Shown piece after piece: positions 23,830 through 31,557 of a stretch of DNA of 64,000 nucleotides; position 1 is the first letter of the stretch, and the number at the start of each line of letters is the position of its first letter. The notes under the pieces are model-generated. The model was not told the origin of the DNA, did not search any database, and saw only the letters and a list, made by a program, of their open reading frames with translations. Source of the DNA: Youhaiella tibetensis (lineage in GTDB: Bacteria > Pseudomonadota > Alphaproteobacteria > Rhizobiales > Devosiaceae); assembly GCF_008000755.1 (NCBI RefSeq), contig NZ_CP041690.1, forward strand, positions 558,001-622,000, written 5' to 3'. A program made the position numbers and the translations under genes.

Positions 23830-24705
23830 ATGAAAGGGCAAGACCTACATTCAGAGATTACCCGTCAACTCATTGCAGCCATCGAAGCCAATCCCGGCGA
23901 ACCACAACTGCCATGGAGGCGCGGAGGGAGTGCCCTGTTCATTCCATCAAACGCGCTCACCGGTAACGCCTACCGGGGGATCAACATCGTGAGCCTGTGG
24001 GCCGCAGCTGCTACGCACAGCTACTCGCTGCCAGTGTGGGCGACCTATCGCCAGTGGGCCGACAAAGGCTGTCAGGTACGGAAGGACGAGCGCTCATCGC
24101 TGGTCGTCTTCTACAAGGAGTTCCGGGTAGAGCCGGACAAAGACATCCAAGGCGATGATGGCAGGCGCAGGCTTGCCCGCGCGTCCTACGTCTTCAATGC
24201 CGATCAGGTGGACGGCTTTGCTAGGCCGGAGCCTATTGCAACCCTTGGGCCCATAGAGCGGTTGGCGCAAGCTGATGCGTTCACGTCAGCTACGAAGGCA
24301 GACATTCGGCACGGTGGTGAAAGCGCGTACTACTCGACGGGCACGGATCATATCAAGATGCCCGACGAGGGGCTGTTCACCGGGACCGCATCAAGCGGCC
24401 GGACAGAAAGCTACTACAGCACGCTGTTGCACGAGCTGGTTCATTGGTCCGGCGCCAAACACCGTCTTGATCGCAACATGGGCAAGCGTTTTGGCGATCA
24501 GGAATATGCAGCGGAAGAGCTGGTAGCGGAACTAGGCGCTGCCTTCCTTTGCGGGGAGCTTGGCATCAGCCAGACGCCGCGCCAGGATCACGCACAGTAT
24601 CTCGCGAACTGGCTCACGCTGTTTAAGAAGGATGACCGGGCAATCTTTCGTGCCGCGGCACGCGCCTCTGAGGCGGCGTCTTTTCTGTCAGGGCAGGCTG
24701 GATAG
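23830..24705 (+). CDS. ardC: ArdC family anti-restriction protein
   Basis: A 291-aa protein. The N-terminal half is the ssDNA-binding ArdC domain (LPWRRGG, NALTGNAYRGINIVSLW, YRQWADKGCQVRKDERSSLVVFYK, each quoted in part). The C-terminal half is a zinc metallopeptidase fold with HELVHWSGAKHRLDR (HExxH zinc site) and the third ligand region AEELVAELGAAFL. ArdC proteins protect incoming plasmid DNA from host restriction during transfer. ATG at 23830 follows AAGGAG by 6 nt; a longer in-frame start at 23707 runs through the hairpin leader. It stands alone, fitting early expression after conjugation. Confidence 0.92.
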   Translation: MKGQDLHSEITRQLIAAIEANPGEPQLPWRRGGSALFIPSNALTGNAYRGINIVSLWAAAATHSYSLPVWATYRQWADKGCQVRKDERSSLVVFYKEFRVEPDKDIQGDDGRRRLARASYVFNADQVDGFARPEPIATLGPIERLAQADAFTSATKADIRHGGESAYYSTGTDHIKMPDEGLFTGTASSGRTESYYSTLLHELVHWSGAKHRLDRNMGKRFGDQEYAAEELVAELGAAFLCGELGISQTPRQDHAQYLANWLTLFKKDDRAIFRAAARASEAASFLSGQAG

Positions 24706-24724
24706 AGACAGCAGCCCGGTGCTG

Positions 24725-24759
24725 AAAAAAATCGCGTCCCCGGCTCCGGCCGGGGACGC
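24725..24759 (-). terminator. Rho-independent terminator for the minus-strand pair
   Basis: An 11-bp perfect stem gcgtccccggc / gccggggacgc (24734-24744, 24749-24759) is followed on the minus strand by seven T residues (the A run at 24725-24731). It terminates the genes 24775-25320 and may also stop ardC transcription. Confidence 0.8.
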
Positions 24760-24774
24760 TCGTCGCTTCGCGAA

Positions 24775-25062
24775 CTACATGAACGGCAGCACAACGCGCG
24801 CCGCCGCGATGACGGAAACCACCGTGCCTAGCAGGCCGAGGATATAAGGCAGACGGTCGTTCGCCCGTCTCCCCGTGTTGTAGGACCGGATGCCTGCCAG
24901 CACGCCTGCGATGGCGACGGGAAGCCCAATGATAAGGGCGAGCAGCATCGAGAAAGCGGGTACCGCCGGGACCAGAAACGCCACTGCGGCGCTCACGCAT
25001 GACAATATCCCAGCCGCAAGGCCGGGCCGCTTTCCGGATCGTTCGTCGGCGACTGGCGCCAT
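24775..25062 (-). CDS. Small integral membrane protein
   Basis: A 95-aa protein with three hydrophobic segments (AAGILSCVSAAVAFLVPAVP, quoted in part; MLLALIIGLPVAIAGVLAGI; LPYILGLLGTVVSVIAAARV). Its ATG follows the stop of the upstream membrane-protein gene with no gap, so the two form an operon. It resembles small DUF4190-type membrane proteins only in general layout. Function unknown. Confidence 0.6.
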   Translation of the reverse strand: MAPVADERSGKRPGLAAGILSCVSAAVAFLVPAVPAFSMLLALIIGLPVAIAGVLAGIRSYNTGRRANDRLPYILGLLGTVVSVIAAARVVLPFM

Positions 25063-25320
25063 CTACAATGCACCAGCCATGCCGATGGCATTGATGAAGC
25101 TCAGCGTGAAAACTGCCGCTCCGGCCAGTTTCAGCACCCAGCCGCCCAGGAAGCCCAGAGGGCCGCCGATGCCGTCGTGCCCGTCATGAGTGGTGAACAC
25201 GCCGCCCCCATAAGTCCCGCCCGGAAGGAAGCCGGTAAAGGCAAAGCCGACTATGACCAGGGCGAAGCCGAGCAGGACGCCCCACCACCCGAGGCCGCCG
25301 ACCCACATCCAATCTTTCAT
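25063..25320 (-). CDS. Small glycine-rich membrane protein
   Basis: An 85-aa protein starting MKDWMWVGGLGWWGVLLGF, with two transmembrane segments (about residues 7-28 and 60-82) separated by a Gly/His/Asp-rich loop (FTTHDGHDGIGGPLGFLGG). GGAG lies 7 nt before the chosen ATG at 25320; an in-frame ATG at 25335 lies before that site. First gene of a two-gene membrane-protein operon. Function unknown. Confidence 0.6.
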   Translation of the reverse strand: MKDWMWVGGLGWWGVLLGFALVIVGFAFTGFLPGGTYGGGVFTTHDGHDGIGGPLGFLGGWVLKLAGAAVFTLSFINAIGMAGAL

Positions 25321-25562
25321 CTGTTTCTCCTGCAATGGCGCCAGAAGGCGCCCCTTGAATCAAAATGGCTTCGGGCACTTGCGCCCCCGAAGCCGGTGAT
25401 CTGAACAAGTCCAGGAAATGGGCAGGACAGAATTGCGTAGAGTGTCCTGCAGCCAGCAAACGCGGGCGTTATGGTTGTCACTTCGCTGATGCGGTGATAC
25501 GGTTTTGGCACTGAACGTAGGCGGAAAGAGCTGGATATCCGGCATCCGCCGTGGGCTGAACA

Positions 25563-25587
25563 GAATACGCAATACGGTCGCGTATTC
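25563..25587. promoter_or_regulatory. Inverted repeat upstream of the tyrosine recombinase
   Basis: Perfect 8-bp arms gaatacgc (25563-25570) and gcgtattc (25580-25587) around a 9-bp centre, 23 bp before the ATG of the recombinase. Such a size suits either an operator or a recombinase-binding core site. The rest of 25321-25610 holds no gene, only another 9-bp dyad (ggcttcggg / cccgaagcc, about 25363-25394). Confidence 0.4.
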
Positions 25588-25610
25588 GGCAGCAACAACA
25601 GCCGAAATCG

Positions 25611-26285
25611 ATGACCGTTTTGAAGCGCGCGGTGCGCGCGACAATCTCGCTTTACTCACGCGACGGACGACGTAAATACCTCACGCCCGCCGAGCGCGAG
25701 GCATTTGTCTCAGCTGCGTGGCAATGTCCGCGTGAGGACGTTGGGACGCTGTGCCTGCTGATCGCGTTCACAGGCTGTCGCATAAGCGAGGCGCTCGCGC
25801 TCCGCGCCTGGTCCATCAACCTCGACGAGCGGTTCGTCGCTCTCAAATCCCTGAAAAAGCGCGGCGACATCGTCGTGCGCGAGATACCGCTTCCTGATGA
25901 ACTGATCGCCCGCCTAACTGTCGTGCATCGGCTGGGATCAGTCGATCACGATACGCGTCTATGGAGATGGACGCGCGGACGAGCCTGGCTTCTCATCAAG
26001 CAGGTGATGGTGGCCGCCGCCGTCTCGCCAGGACCACACCAGACCGCCAAGGGGCTCCGGCACGCCTTCGGCATTCATGCCATCAGGTCCGGGGTACCTA
26101 TCAACATGGTGCAGCGGTGGCTTGGCCATGCCAGCCTTGCCACCACTGCGATCTATCTCGGTGCGATCGGCGCCGAGGAGCGGGAACTTGCGGCCCGGAT
26201 GTGGACCGCTCAAACTACGCCGCCGCGTTTCGCACATAGTTCGGATCAGCTGCCTCCTGACGCAGGTCGCCAAGAGCTTCGGTGA
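25611..26285 (+). CDS. Short tyrosine recombinase (catalytic domain only)
   Basis: A 224-aa protein with the catalytic domain of tyrosine recombinases: the first Arg in AFTGCRISEALALR, the second Arg in AKGLRHAFGIHA, the His of WLGHASLATT and a Tyr nucleophile in TAIYLGAI. The SAM-like N-terminal core-binding domain is missing (family norm 300-400 aa), as seen in small recombinases of plasmids and islands. Its 3' end overlaps the convergent membrane-protein gene by 71 bp. It may resolve multimers or be a relic of another integration module; the att repeats fit better with the serine recombinase at the tRNA. Confidence 0.78.
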   Translation: MTVLKRAVRATISLYSRDGRRKYLTPAEREAFVSAAWQCPREDVGTLCLLIAFTGCRISEALALRAWSINLDERFVALKSLKKRGDIVVREIPLPDELIARLTVVHRLGSVDHDTRLWRWTRGRAWLLIKQVMVAAAVSPGPHQTAKGLRHAFGIHAIRSGVPINMVQRWLGHASLATTAIYLGAIGAEERELAARMWTAQTTPPRFAHSSDQLPPDAGRQELR

Positions 26286-26781
26286 GCTGGACCGCCGCCC
26301 CGAACGCACTTTCCTCCGGGCAGTTATGCGACAACAGGACGATCGAGCCCCGCTTCGAGATCAGGACGACCTCGAACAACCTTCTTCCGCCACTCTGCGT
26401 CTGCTGCTGTGGACGGCTTTCGATACTCACGATCCGGTCGTGAGTGCCCTTGATCTCCGTCTCCCAGGGGCGCCACGGCGTCCCGCAGGGCGTGCCGATC
26501 GACCCGTTTGCGTACAAGACCATTGCACGCTGCTTGCCCGGTAGAGCGTACGACAACAGAAGACCGGCCAAGGCGCCGCCTGCGCCGAGCGCCATCATGA
26601 AGGTGCCGCCACCCATCAGGGAGACGACGTAGCCGATGCCGGTGCTCCCGGCCCCGGCGATGAACAACTTCCAGCCGATCAGCTCGACGAACGGTCGCGC
26701 TTCGTGCCAGCCGACATGTATCCAATCGATGCGTCCGTCTTCATCCTGGCTGACGGTCCTTCCCACTTCAAACCTATCCAT
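26215..26781 (-). CDS. Membrane protein coupled to the VirD4-like gene
   Basis: A 188-aa protein with two transmembrane helices (about residues 37-56, FIAGAGSTGIGYVVSLMGG, and 60-80, MMALGAGGALAGLLLSYAL) and a soluble C-terminal domain (IKGTHDRIVSIE ... FEVVLISKRGSIVLLSHNCP). Its start overlaps the end of the coupling-protein gene by 8 bp. Because that ATPase lacks membrane segments, this protein is a good candidate for its membrane partner (inference). No family recognised. Confidence 0.6.
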   Translation of the reverse strand: MDRFEVGRTVSQDEDGRIDWIHVGWHEARPFVELIGWKLFIAGAGSTGIGYVVSLMGGGTFMMALGAGGALAGLLLSYALPGKQRAMVLYANGSIGTPCGTPWRPWETEIKGTHDRIVSIESRPQQQTQSGGRRLFEVVLISKRGSIVLLSHNCPEESAFGAAVQLTEALGDLRQEAADPNYVRNAAA

Positions 26782-28153
26782 AGTGATCCATCCTTTCGAT
26801 GAAGACGGGTGGCTTGTGAGGTGTGATGATCAGTTGCCGATTAGTCTCCCGCGCAAAGGCGCGCATGATTTCATCGGGCTCGAGGAGTCGCGTTGTCCGC
26901 AGCGTCTCGCGCACCCCGCTGTCGCCGGCGCTCATGGCCTGGCTTGAAGTGCGGACGGAGTGGCGCTCGACTACCTGCGTCTGCCCGAGACGCTTCGACA
27001 CATACTCAGCAGTCGTCAGGTCGTTGACCGCAAAGATCTGCAGCGTTCCGGCATTGCTCAGGAAGGTCTCCCAGGAATTGGGATAGGCCATTTTCAGTTG
27101 GTTCAGGTCCTGGACGATCGGCCATAGGCGAGCACCGGCGCCACCAAGCAGGCCAATGGCCATCTCGATGCTGCGCATGTGTCCAAGCGCCGCGAATTCC
27201 TCAAGCATGAACAGGACAGGCAGGTTTCCGCGAGGGACCGGGTGGCGCTCAACCGCAGCAAGGGCCGACTGCACCAGCATGCGAAGCCACCGAAAATGAG
27301 TGGCAAGCAGCATGCCGGGCAACACGGCATAGATCGTGATGCCGCCCTTCGGCAGATCAGCCAGCGAAAAGTCGCTCACATCACTGATGCGTCGGATATC
27401 ATCGAGCGGAGCCGTCTGTTCCTGTGCGGTGGACAGGATGCTCGCGAACTCGCGTTCCGCGTCCCTCGCCTTGGCAAGAAATGACGATCCGGCGTTCGAC
27501 ACGACTTCGTCATAGTCGCCGGTAAGCACCATTCGCTCGAAGATGCTGGTCAGTTCACTGGACTGCAGGAGCTTGCGCAGCTTGCGTAGCGTCGCCTTGC
27601 CCTCGGTGGCCAGCGTGAACAGGACGATCGAGCGCACGAGGTTGCGTGCGCTGTCGGTCCAGTGCGGGTCTTTGTCGTTGGCCACGATGATCGCATCGCC
27701 GGCCAAGGCAGCGTCCGGGGCGATCAGGCGGGGCTTTCCGTACCCCAGCTCGCTGAACGGATTGTAGGCCGCCGATGTCACCCCGTGGTCCGCAAGGACA
27801 TCGAACGGGTCGAGGACGAAGACCCGTTGTCCCAAGTCGCGACGCGCCTGGGCCGTGTGGAGCGCAAGCTCTCCCTTTGGGTCGGTCACAAAAACCGAGC
27901 CCGGGTATCTGGCCAGGTTGTGCAGGAGCACTGTCGATGTTTTGCCCGCACGCGACTTGGCTGCAATGAACGCGTGACTGTCGTCATCGAAGCCGATGAG
28001 ACGATCCCGCTTGCGGCCGAGCAACAGCCGTCCGGGCCGCCAAGTCCATTCATCATACTCGTCAACATTGCCCCACGTCGCGGAGGGCAGCCACTCAGCT
28101 CGACCTTTTGTTCCCGAGCCGCGTGGGGGGAATGCTTCAGCATTCATATTCAT
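26774..28153 (-). CDS. VirD4/TraG-like coupling protein ATPase without membrane domain
   Basis: A 459-aa type IV coupling ATPase. Walker A is near residues 65-72 (AKSRAGKTST), followed by the family segment VFVTDPKGELALHTA; Walker B and its flank read PVLFMLEEFAALGHM; the arginine-containing RLWPIVQDLNQLKMAY follows. It would dock the relaxase-DNA complex to a secretion channel supplied by another element. The usual two N-terminal transmembrane helices are absent and the protein starts directly before the ATPase core. It lies 3 bp downstream of the relaxase gene in a mob operon. Confidence 0.88.
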   Translation of the reverse strand: MNMNAEAFPPRGSGTKGRAEWLPSATWGNVDEYDEWTWRPGRLLLGRKRDRLIGFDDDSHAFIAAKSRAGKTSTVLLHNLARYPGSVFVTDPKGELALHTAQARRDLGQRVFVLDPFDVLADHGVTSAAYNPFSELGYGKPRLIAPDAALAGDAIIVANDKDPHWTDSARNLVRSIVLFTLATEGKATLRKLRKLLQSSELTSIFERMVLTGDYDEVVSNAGSSFLAKARDAEREFASILSTAQEQTAPLDDIRRISDVSDFSLADLPKGGITIYAVLPGMLLATHFRWLRMLVQSALAAVERHPVPRGNLPVLFMLEEFAALGHMRSIEMAIGLLGGAGARLWPIVQDLNQLKMAYPNSWETFLSNAGTLQIFAVNDLTTAEYVSKRLGQTQVVERHSVRTSSQAMSAGDSGVRETLRTTRLLEPDEIMRAFARETNRQLIITPHKPPVFIERMDHYG

Positions 28154-28156
28154 CGC

Positions 28157-29767
28157 TTAGAGCTCCAGTGCCAGTTGGTGAGGTCTGTTTTCGCGGGCGT
28201 TACGACCGCGATCTTCTTTCAGCGCTTCGAGGGTCGCGGCGCGCCGCATCAGCGTCATGCGCTCTGCCATCTGGCGCGCGCGCGTTTTCTCGATGGCGTT
28301 ATTGAGTGCGCGAAGCTCTTCGAGCTGAATGTCCAGTTGCCGCTGGACCTTGCGGCGGAACCGCATGTACTCGTCCCAGGACTCGTTGGCGTTCTGCTCG
28401 CGAATGAACGGCATCTGGTTGGTGAGGTGCAGGAGCGCACCTTGCTGCCAGTCCTTGAGCCTCATCACCCGCGCCCTGTTGGATGTGGACCTCTGCTGCC
28501 TGTGAGTATTGGTCAGCTGGAGACGCTCCGTGCGCTGTGCTCGCACGATACGACGGTGGTCCCACCGCATCTGCGCCAGCTCCCTTCGGTGCCTCCTGCG
28601 CATCTGCTTGTCCGCCCACTCGGCGGCAGGCTCCATGGCCCGTTGCGCAGCCGCGATGCCGGGCTGCAACGCCACCGCCGCAGCAGCCTTGACCTCGCCT
28701 CTCAACTTTCCCACCGCGTCGTTGACGCCGGGCAGGCTGTCCAAGCCGCGCCCGAAATGCCCGAGTGAATAATCCCGCCTCATTCCCAGCAGGTTGTCGA
28801 CGCCGTAGTGAGTGCCTTCGCGGGTCACAGCAACAAGGCCACCACGTGGATGCATTGCCAGCGAGAAGCCACGTTCTTCTATCTTGCGACGAAAGGCATT
28901 CAGGTCGTCCGAGACTTCAAACGTGCCCCTCACAGCCGCACGTACGGAGTCTCTGTGGCTTGGACTCGCGTCCGCTGCCCGCGCCACACGGGCCCAACGA
29001 ATGTCTTCAAGAGTGGGAAGCCTGTCGGCGCGACCAAGTCGCGCTTGCAGGTCCTTAGGTTTCACACCGGTGAAGCGAGAAACCGAGAACGGTTTGCCGT
29101 GGATATCGACTGCAACAAATCCGCGCCGGTCGCCCTTGGCGAGGGTGAATCCGATCTCGGACATAGCATGACTAAAGCTGGCCAGATCGACTGACCCGCT
29201 CCATGCGTCTTGGAACAGCCTCTTGATGTCCCGCGGATCGATACCTAACCGCTTTGCCTGCTGGGCCTCGACATGATCGAAATTGAGCGGATTGCTCTTG
29301 CCCTTCGCCTTGTGGCCTTCGGGAAGCTCCCAACCATGTTCGAGGTAGAGTTCCTTCGACAGTTCCACGAGCTTGCGCTTGTAGAACGACACAGGAATTG
29401 CCTTCAGCTGGCGGGCGTCGATGCGTGACCACACCACATGCGCGTGCCGATGGCCGTTCTTATCATGAAAGGCTACGGCACGCGGCTGAGCGCCTAGACC
29501 AAGGCGTTCTCCCGCTTTGTCGATCGCCGACATGAAGTCGTCAATCGTCGCGGTCTGATCCTTCGGCGGGCTTACGATCAGCGTGAAGAGGTACTTCTCG
29601 CAACGGGTGCCCTTCGCGATGGCAGCAATTTCCGCCATCGCTTCTGTCAGGTTGTGGGAAGCGAACCCGCGCAGTTCGGCCACTTCCACATGCTCATTCT
29701 CGCCAGCGGCCTGAAGGTACTGCCCAAGTTGGACCGAGCCGCTTCGCTCCTTGCCCTTGAGGATCAC
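28157..29767 (-). CDS. Relaxase / mobilization nuclease
   Basis: A 536-aa relaxase. The metal-binding histidine motif HDKNGHRHAHVVWSRID lies near residues 100-116. A probable catalytic Tyr is at the N-terminus (QLGQYLQAAG). The C-terminal half is basic and helical (RMRRRHRRELAQMRWDHRR). It nicks oriT and remains on the 5' end of the transferred strand. The start overlaps the mobC stop (ATGA). The operon order mobC, relaxase, coupling ATPase, membrane protein is consistent with mobilization. Confidence 0.87.
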   Translation of the reverse strand: MILKGKERSGSVQLGQYLQAAGENEHVEVAELRGFASHNLTEAMAEIAAIAKGTRCEKYLFTLIVSPPKDQTATIDDFMSAIDKAGERLGLGAQPRAVAFHDKNGHRHAHVVWSRIDARQLKAIPVSFYKRKLVELSKELYLEHGWELPEGHKAKGKSNPLNFDHVEAQQAKRLGIDPRDIKRLFQDAWSGSVDLASFSHAMSEIGFTLAKGDRRGFVAVDIHGKPFSVSRFTGVKPKDLQARLGRADRLPTLEDIRWARVARAADASPSHRDSVRAAVRGTFEVSDDLNAFRRKIEERGFSLAMHPRGGLVAVTREGTHYGVDNLLGMRRDYSLGHFGRGLDSLPGVNDAVGKLRGEVKAAAAVALQPGIAAAQRAMEPAAEWADKQMRRRHRRELAQMRWDHRRIVRAQRTERLQLTNTHRQQRSTSNRARVMRLKDWQQGALLHLTNQMPFIREQNANESWDEYMRFRRKVQRQLDIQLEELRALNNAIEKTRARQMAERMTLMRRAATLEALKEDRGRNARENRPHQLALEL

Positions 29768-30213
29768 CTTTCTTGCACCCAGGTGCTGTTCAGCGAATTG
29801 AACAGGCCAGAGAGGATTTCCTCCTCTGACCGGTGCTTCGGCGCCACCGCTCCTGTCCCGAGCCCGAGCATCAGCTCGTTCCGCATCTCCCTGACATCAT
29901 CACATGCCTGACGTAGCCGGTATGTGGTCTCCCCGTCGGCCAGCAGGTTGCCGCTCTCGGCCTCGCCCGCCAGTCGGTCGAGGTTTGGCGCGAGCCGGCT
30001 CGCTCCCAGGGTCGCCAGCAGGTGTGAGAGCATCTTGCGGTCGGCAATGGCCAGCCCTGTACCGGCAGTTGCGGATGCATCCGCCCCCTCGAACAGGACG
30101 TGTTTCACGTAGGCCGACACCGTCTTGCTGCCCGCTCGTGCCACCAATGCACTATGCTCAGCAGGCGTTAGCCGGACCGAAAGTAGCCTCGTTCTTGCTA
30201 TGGGGTTGGACAT
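29764..30213 (-). CDS. mobC: MobC-like relaxosome accessory protein
   Basis: A 149-aa protein. The N-terminal part LLSVRLTPAEHSALVARAG ... SAYVKHVLF has the ribbon-helix-helix pattern of MobC/TraJ-type relaxosome proteins, followed by a helical domain. Such proteins bind at oriT and open the nick region for the relaxase. First gene of the mob operon; the origin of transfer should lie just upstream (30214-30322). Confidence 0.8.
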   Translation of the reverse strand: MSNPIARTRLLSVRLTPAEHSALVARAGSKTVSAYVKHVLFEGADASATAGTGLAIADRKMLSHLLATLGASRLAPNLDRLAGEAESGNLLADGETTYRLRQACDDVREMRNELMLGLGTGAVAPKHRSEEEILSGLFNSLNSTWVQER

Positions 30214-30335
30214 GGGCCACCTTTGGTGAGCGACTGGTGACGCTCCAAGGTGGTGTTCCAGGTGGCTAGCACCTCGAACAGTTCCGCCGTTTCAGTCGGC
30301 GAAAAGTTCAAAGTTGCGCCGCTCGGGCGCGCCAT
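30198..30335 (-). CDS. Alternative C-terminal tail of the serine recombinase (45-codon frame)
   Basis: On the minus strand an open frame begins with ATG inside the attR core (30335) and runs 45 codons to TAG at 30198. The core part MARP is the same as in the recombinase. Joining 30323 to 1430, as in the excised circle, puts this frame in register with the recombinase. The tail (SGATLNFSPTETAELFEVLA then TWNTTLERHQSLTKGGPCPTP) has normal coding character. Integrated, it is cut off from the recombinase; a GGAAG from the flank precedes the ATG, so it might also be made as a small peptide. Overlaps the start of mobC by 16 bp in another frame. Confidence 0.55.
   Translation of the reverse strand: MARPSGATLNFSPTETAELFEVLATWNTTLERHQSLTKGGPCPTP
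30214..30322. other. Candidate oriT / attP arm region
   Basis: The segment between mobC and attR is where an origin of transfer is expected. It has an imperfect dyad ccacctttgg (30217-30226) / ccaaggtgg (30245-30253) and a small dyad aggtg-gctag-cacct (30260-30274). AAAGTTCAAAGT at 30303-30314 resembles the reverse complement of 1466-1477 (10 of 12), and in the circular form these would flank the att core as inverted arms. Confidence 0.35.
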
Positions 30336-30339
30336 TTCT
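30323..30339 (+). repeat. attR core repeat
   Basis: Exact copy of 1429-1445 (tcgggcgcgccatttct). It carries the last 12 nt of tRNA-Arg without the rest of the gene, as expected at the distal end of an element integrated in the tRNA 3' end. Confidence 0.88.
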
Positions 30340-30579
30340 TCCGCAAAAACGGGCACGATTGCCTGGGCGGAATCCTCTTCATTAAACGGCTTTCGAGAGC
30401 TGGTCCTTGGGGTCCGTAGATGTGGATCATGGCCGGTTTCGATCGTGGCTTGCTGACGGTTTGCCGCCGCTCAAGCGCGGCACTTGCATCCGAAACCCGG
30501 GTAGAACGGCCATGCGTTTGGACGACCGCAGTGGCCCGCAGTCGTCCAGCCTTTGGGCTCCTGTGCAGCGGCGACTGGT

Positions 30580-30690
30580 TCAGGTCGCGTCGCGCGTGGA
30601 CATGAAGCGCAATATCTTCTCCGCGACGTCCCCGGCGCAGTCCTCCTGCAGGAAATGTCCGGCGTCGAGGCCGTCCCGAGGAACTAGGCG
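30580..30690 (-). pseudogene. Alpha/beta hydrolase C-terminal remnant
   Basis: On the minus strand the frame reads GLDAGHFLQEDCAGDVAEKI and LRFMSTRDAT before a stop at 30580. The GHFLQED segment with its His is the C-terminal catalytic region of haloalkane-dehalogenase-like alpha/beta hydrolases. No upstream part of such a gene is found, so it is a fragment. Resident DNA just outside attR. Confidence 0.5.
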
Positions 30691-30720
30691 CGCACGAGTG
30701 CATTCGAGGCCTGCTGCGCC

Positions 30721-31029
30721 GCCCCCAAAACGGTCCGGCGCCTTGTCGGTCCTGGCGGCGCAGTCGTGGAGGCTCCTGTGTCGGGGCGCTTTGAGTGCGG
30801 CGACGTGCGCGCTCAGGCTGATGCGGGCTACGGCGGCTTCGGGATCGGGCTGCGCCCATCCGGCGAAGTCACGAGGGCGGTGGATGCCGGGACGCTGGTT
30901 CGGGTCCTGCCCCGGTGGCAGTTAGCGCCACTCTCCGTCCATGCTCTGCTCTCGCCACAGCGATCGCGCAATGCCCGCGTCGAGGCAGTACTGGAGCTCC
31001 TGCACACCACGATCGACCGACTGGCCTGA
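30721..31029 (+). pseudogene. LysR-type regulator, C-terminal remnant
   Basis: The frame reads RRLVGPGGAVVEAPVSGRFE, then GYGGFGIGLRPSGEVTRAVD and AGTLVRVLPRWQLAPLSVHA, which matches the second half of the LysR effector-binding domain up to its usual end. The DNA-binding half is absent, and an in-frame stop lies upstream at 30685. It is a broken resident gene next to attR. The remaining part of 30340-31106 shows no intact gene. Confidence 0.6.
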
Positions 31030-31106
31030 GCACGCGGCTCGCCTTTTCCGTACTCCCTGCCGTCAGATGCCCTATACTCAGGTGTCCGACCTGAGTGGAG
31101 GGACAC

Positions 31107-31487
31107 ATGGATATTCGTCTGACGCTCAAGGAGCTCTGCGAAGCCTTCAATAAACACGATCTCGATCGCATCATGGCGTTCTTTGCCGAGGATTGCGTCC
31201 TCGAGATGCCTCGGGGAAAGGATCCCTGGGGGTCTCGTTTCCAGGGCAAGCACGATGTTCGGCAGGCGCTGGCCACGCGCTTCGAAGGACTGCCTGACGT
31301 CCATTACGGCGATGACGTGCATTTCGTGGACGAAGCGGCCGAAACCGGAATTTCCAAATGGACCCTCACCGGCACGGCCCGCGATGGCACCAGGACCGAG
31401 GTCCATGGCTGCGACTTCTACGCGTTTCGCGACGGCAAGGTAATCGGCAAGGATTCCTACTGGAAGATCGTGGAACGGGCGGCCTGA
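31107..31487 (+). CDS. NTF2-like / SnoaL-type small domain protein
   Basis: A 126-aa protein with the NTF2-like alpha+beta barrel pattern: LKELCEAFNKHDLDRIMAFF, AEDCVLEMPRGKDPWGSRFQG and CDFYAFRDGKVIGKDSYWKI. Start at 31107 is preceded by GGAGGG; an in-frame GTG at 31095 is less likely. Members bind small hydrophobic molecules or act as isomerases and hydrolases; the substrate cannot be read from sequence. Single gene, convergent with the siderophore operon, with a shared terminator between. Confidence 0.8.
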   Translation: MDIRLTLKELCEAFNKHDLDRIMAFFAEDCVLEMPRGKDPWGSRFQGKHDVRQALATRFEGLPDVHYGDDVHFVDEAAETGISKWTLTGTARDGTRTEVHGCDFYAFRDGKVIGKDSYWKIVERAA

Positions 31488-31522
31488 TATTTCGGCCGTC
31501 GGGCTCCCGCGCCGAAACAGGA

Positions 31523-31544
31523 AGGGGCAGCTTTCGCTGCCCCT
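31523..31544. terminator. Terminator hairpin between convergent genes
   Basis: Arms aggggcagc (31523-31531) and gctgcccct (31536-31544) form a perfect 9-bp stem with loop tttc. It lies 35 bp after the NTF2-like gene and 14 bp beyond the stop of the convergent substrate-binding gene. No long T run. Confidence 0.6.
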
Positions 31545-31557
31545 ACTGCCCGTATGA

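Larger units (their letters stand above)
1429..30339. mobile_element. Integrative and mobilizable element with defence cargo, inserted in tRNA-Arg
   Basis: A 17-bp direct repeat, tcgggcgcgccatttct, occurs at the 3' end of tRNA-Arg (1429-1445) and again at 30323-30339. A serine recombinase sits inside the left end. The right end holds mobC, relaxase and coupling-protein genes. Excisionase-like and tyrosine-recombinase genes, ArdC and an extra tRNA-Gly also lie inside. No mating-pair formation (VirB-like) genes are present, so the element can be mobilized but is not self-transmissible. The cargo is dominated by anti-phage type genes. Outside the repeats lie resident genes (kinase to the left; siderophore and catabolic genes to the right). 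Confidence 0.88.

Noticed and set aside
24775-30213. Self-transmissible conjugative element
   Set aside because: No VirB/Trb mating-pair genes anywhere between the att repeats; only relaxosome and coupling functions.
30308-30925. Long overlapping frames on both strands just right of attR
   Set aside because: They conflict with each other and with the hydrolase and LysR remnants, and have no ribosome site.
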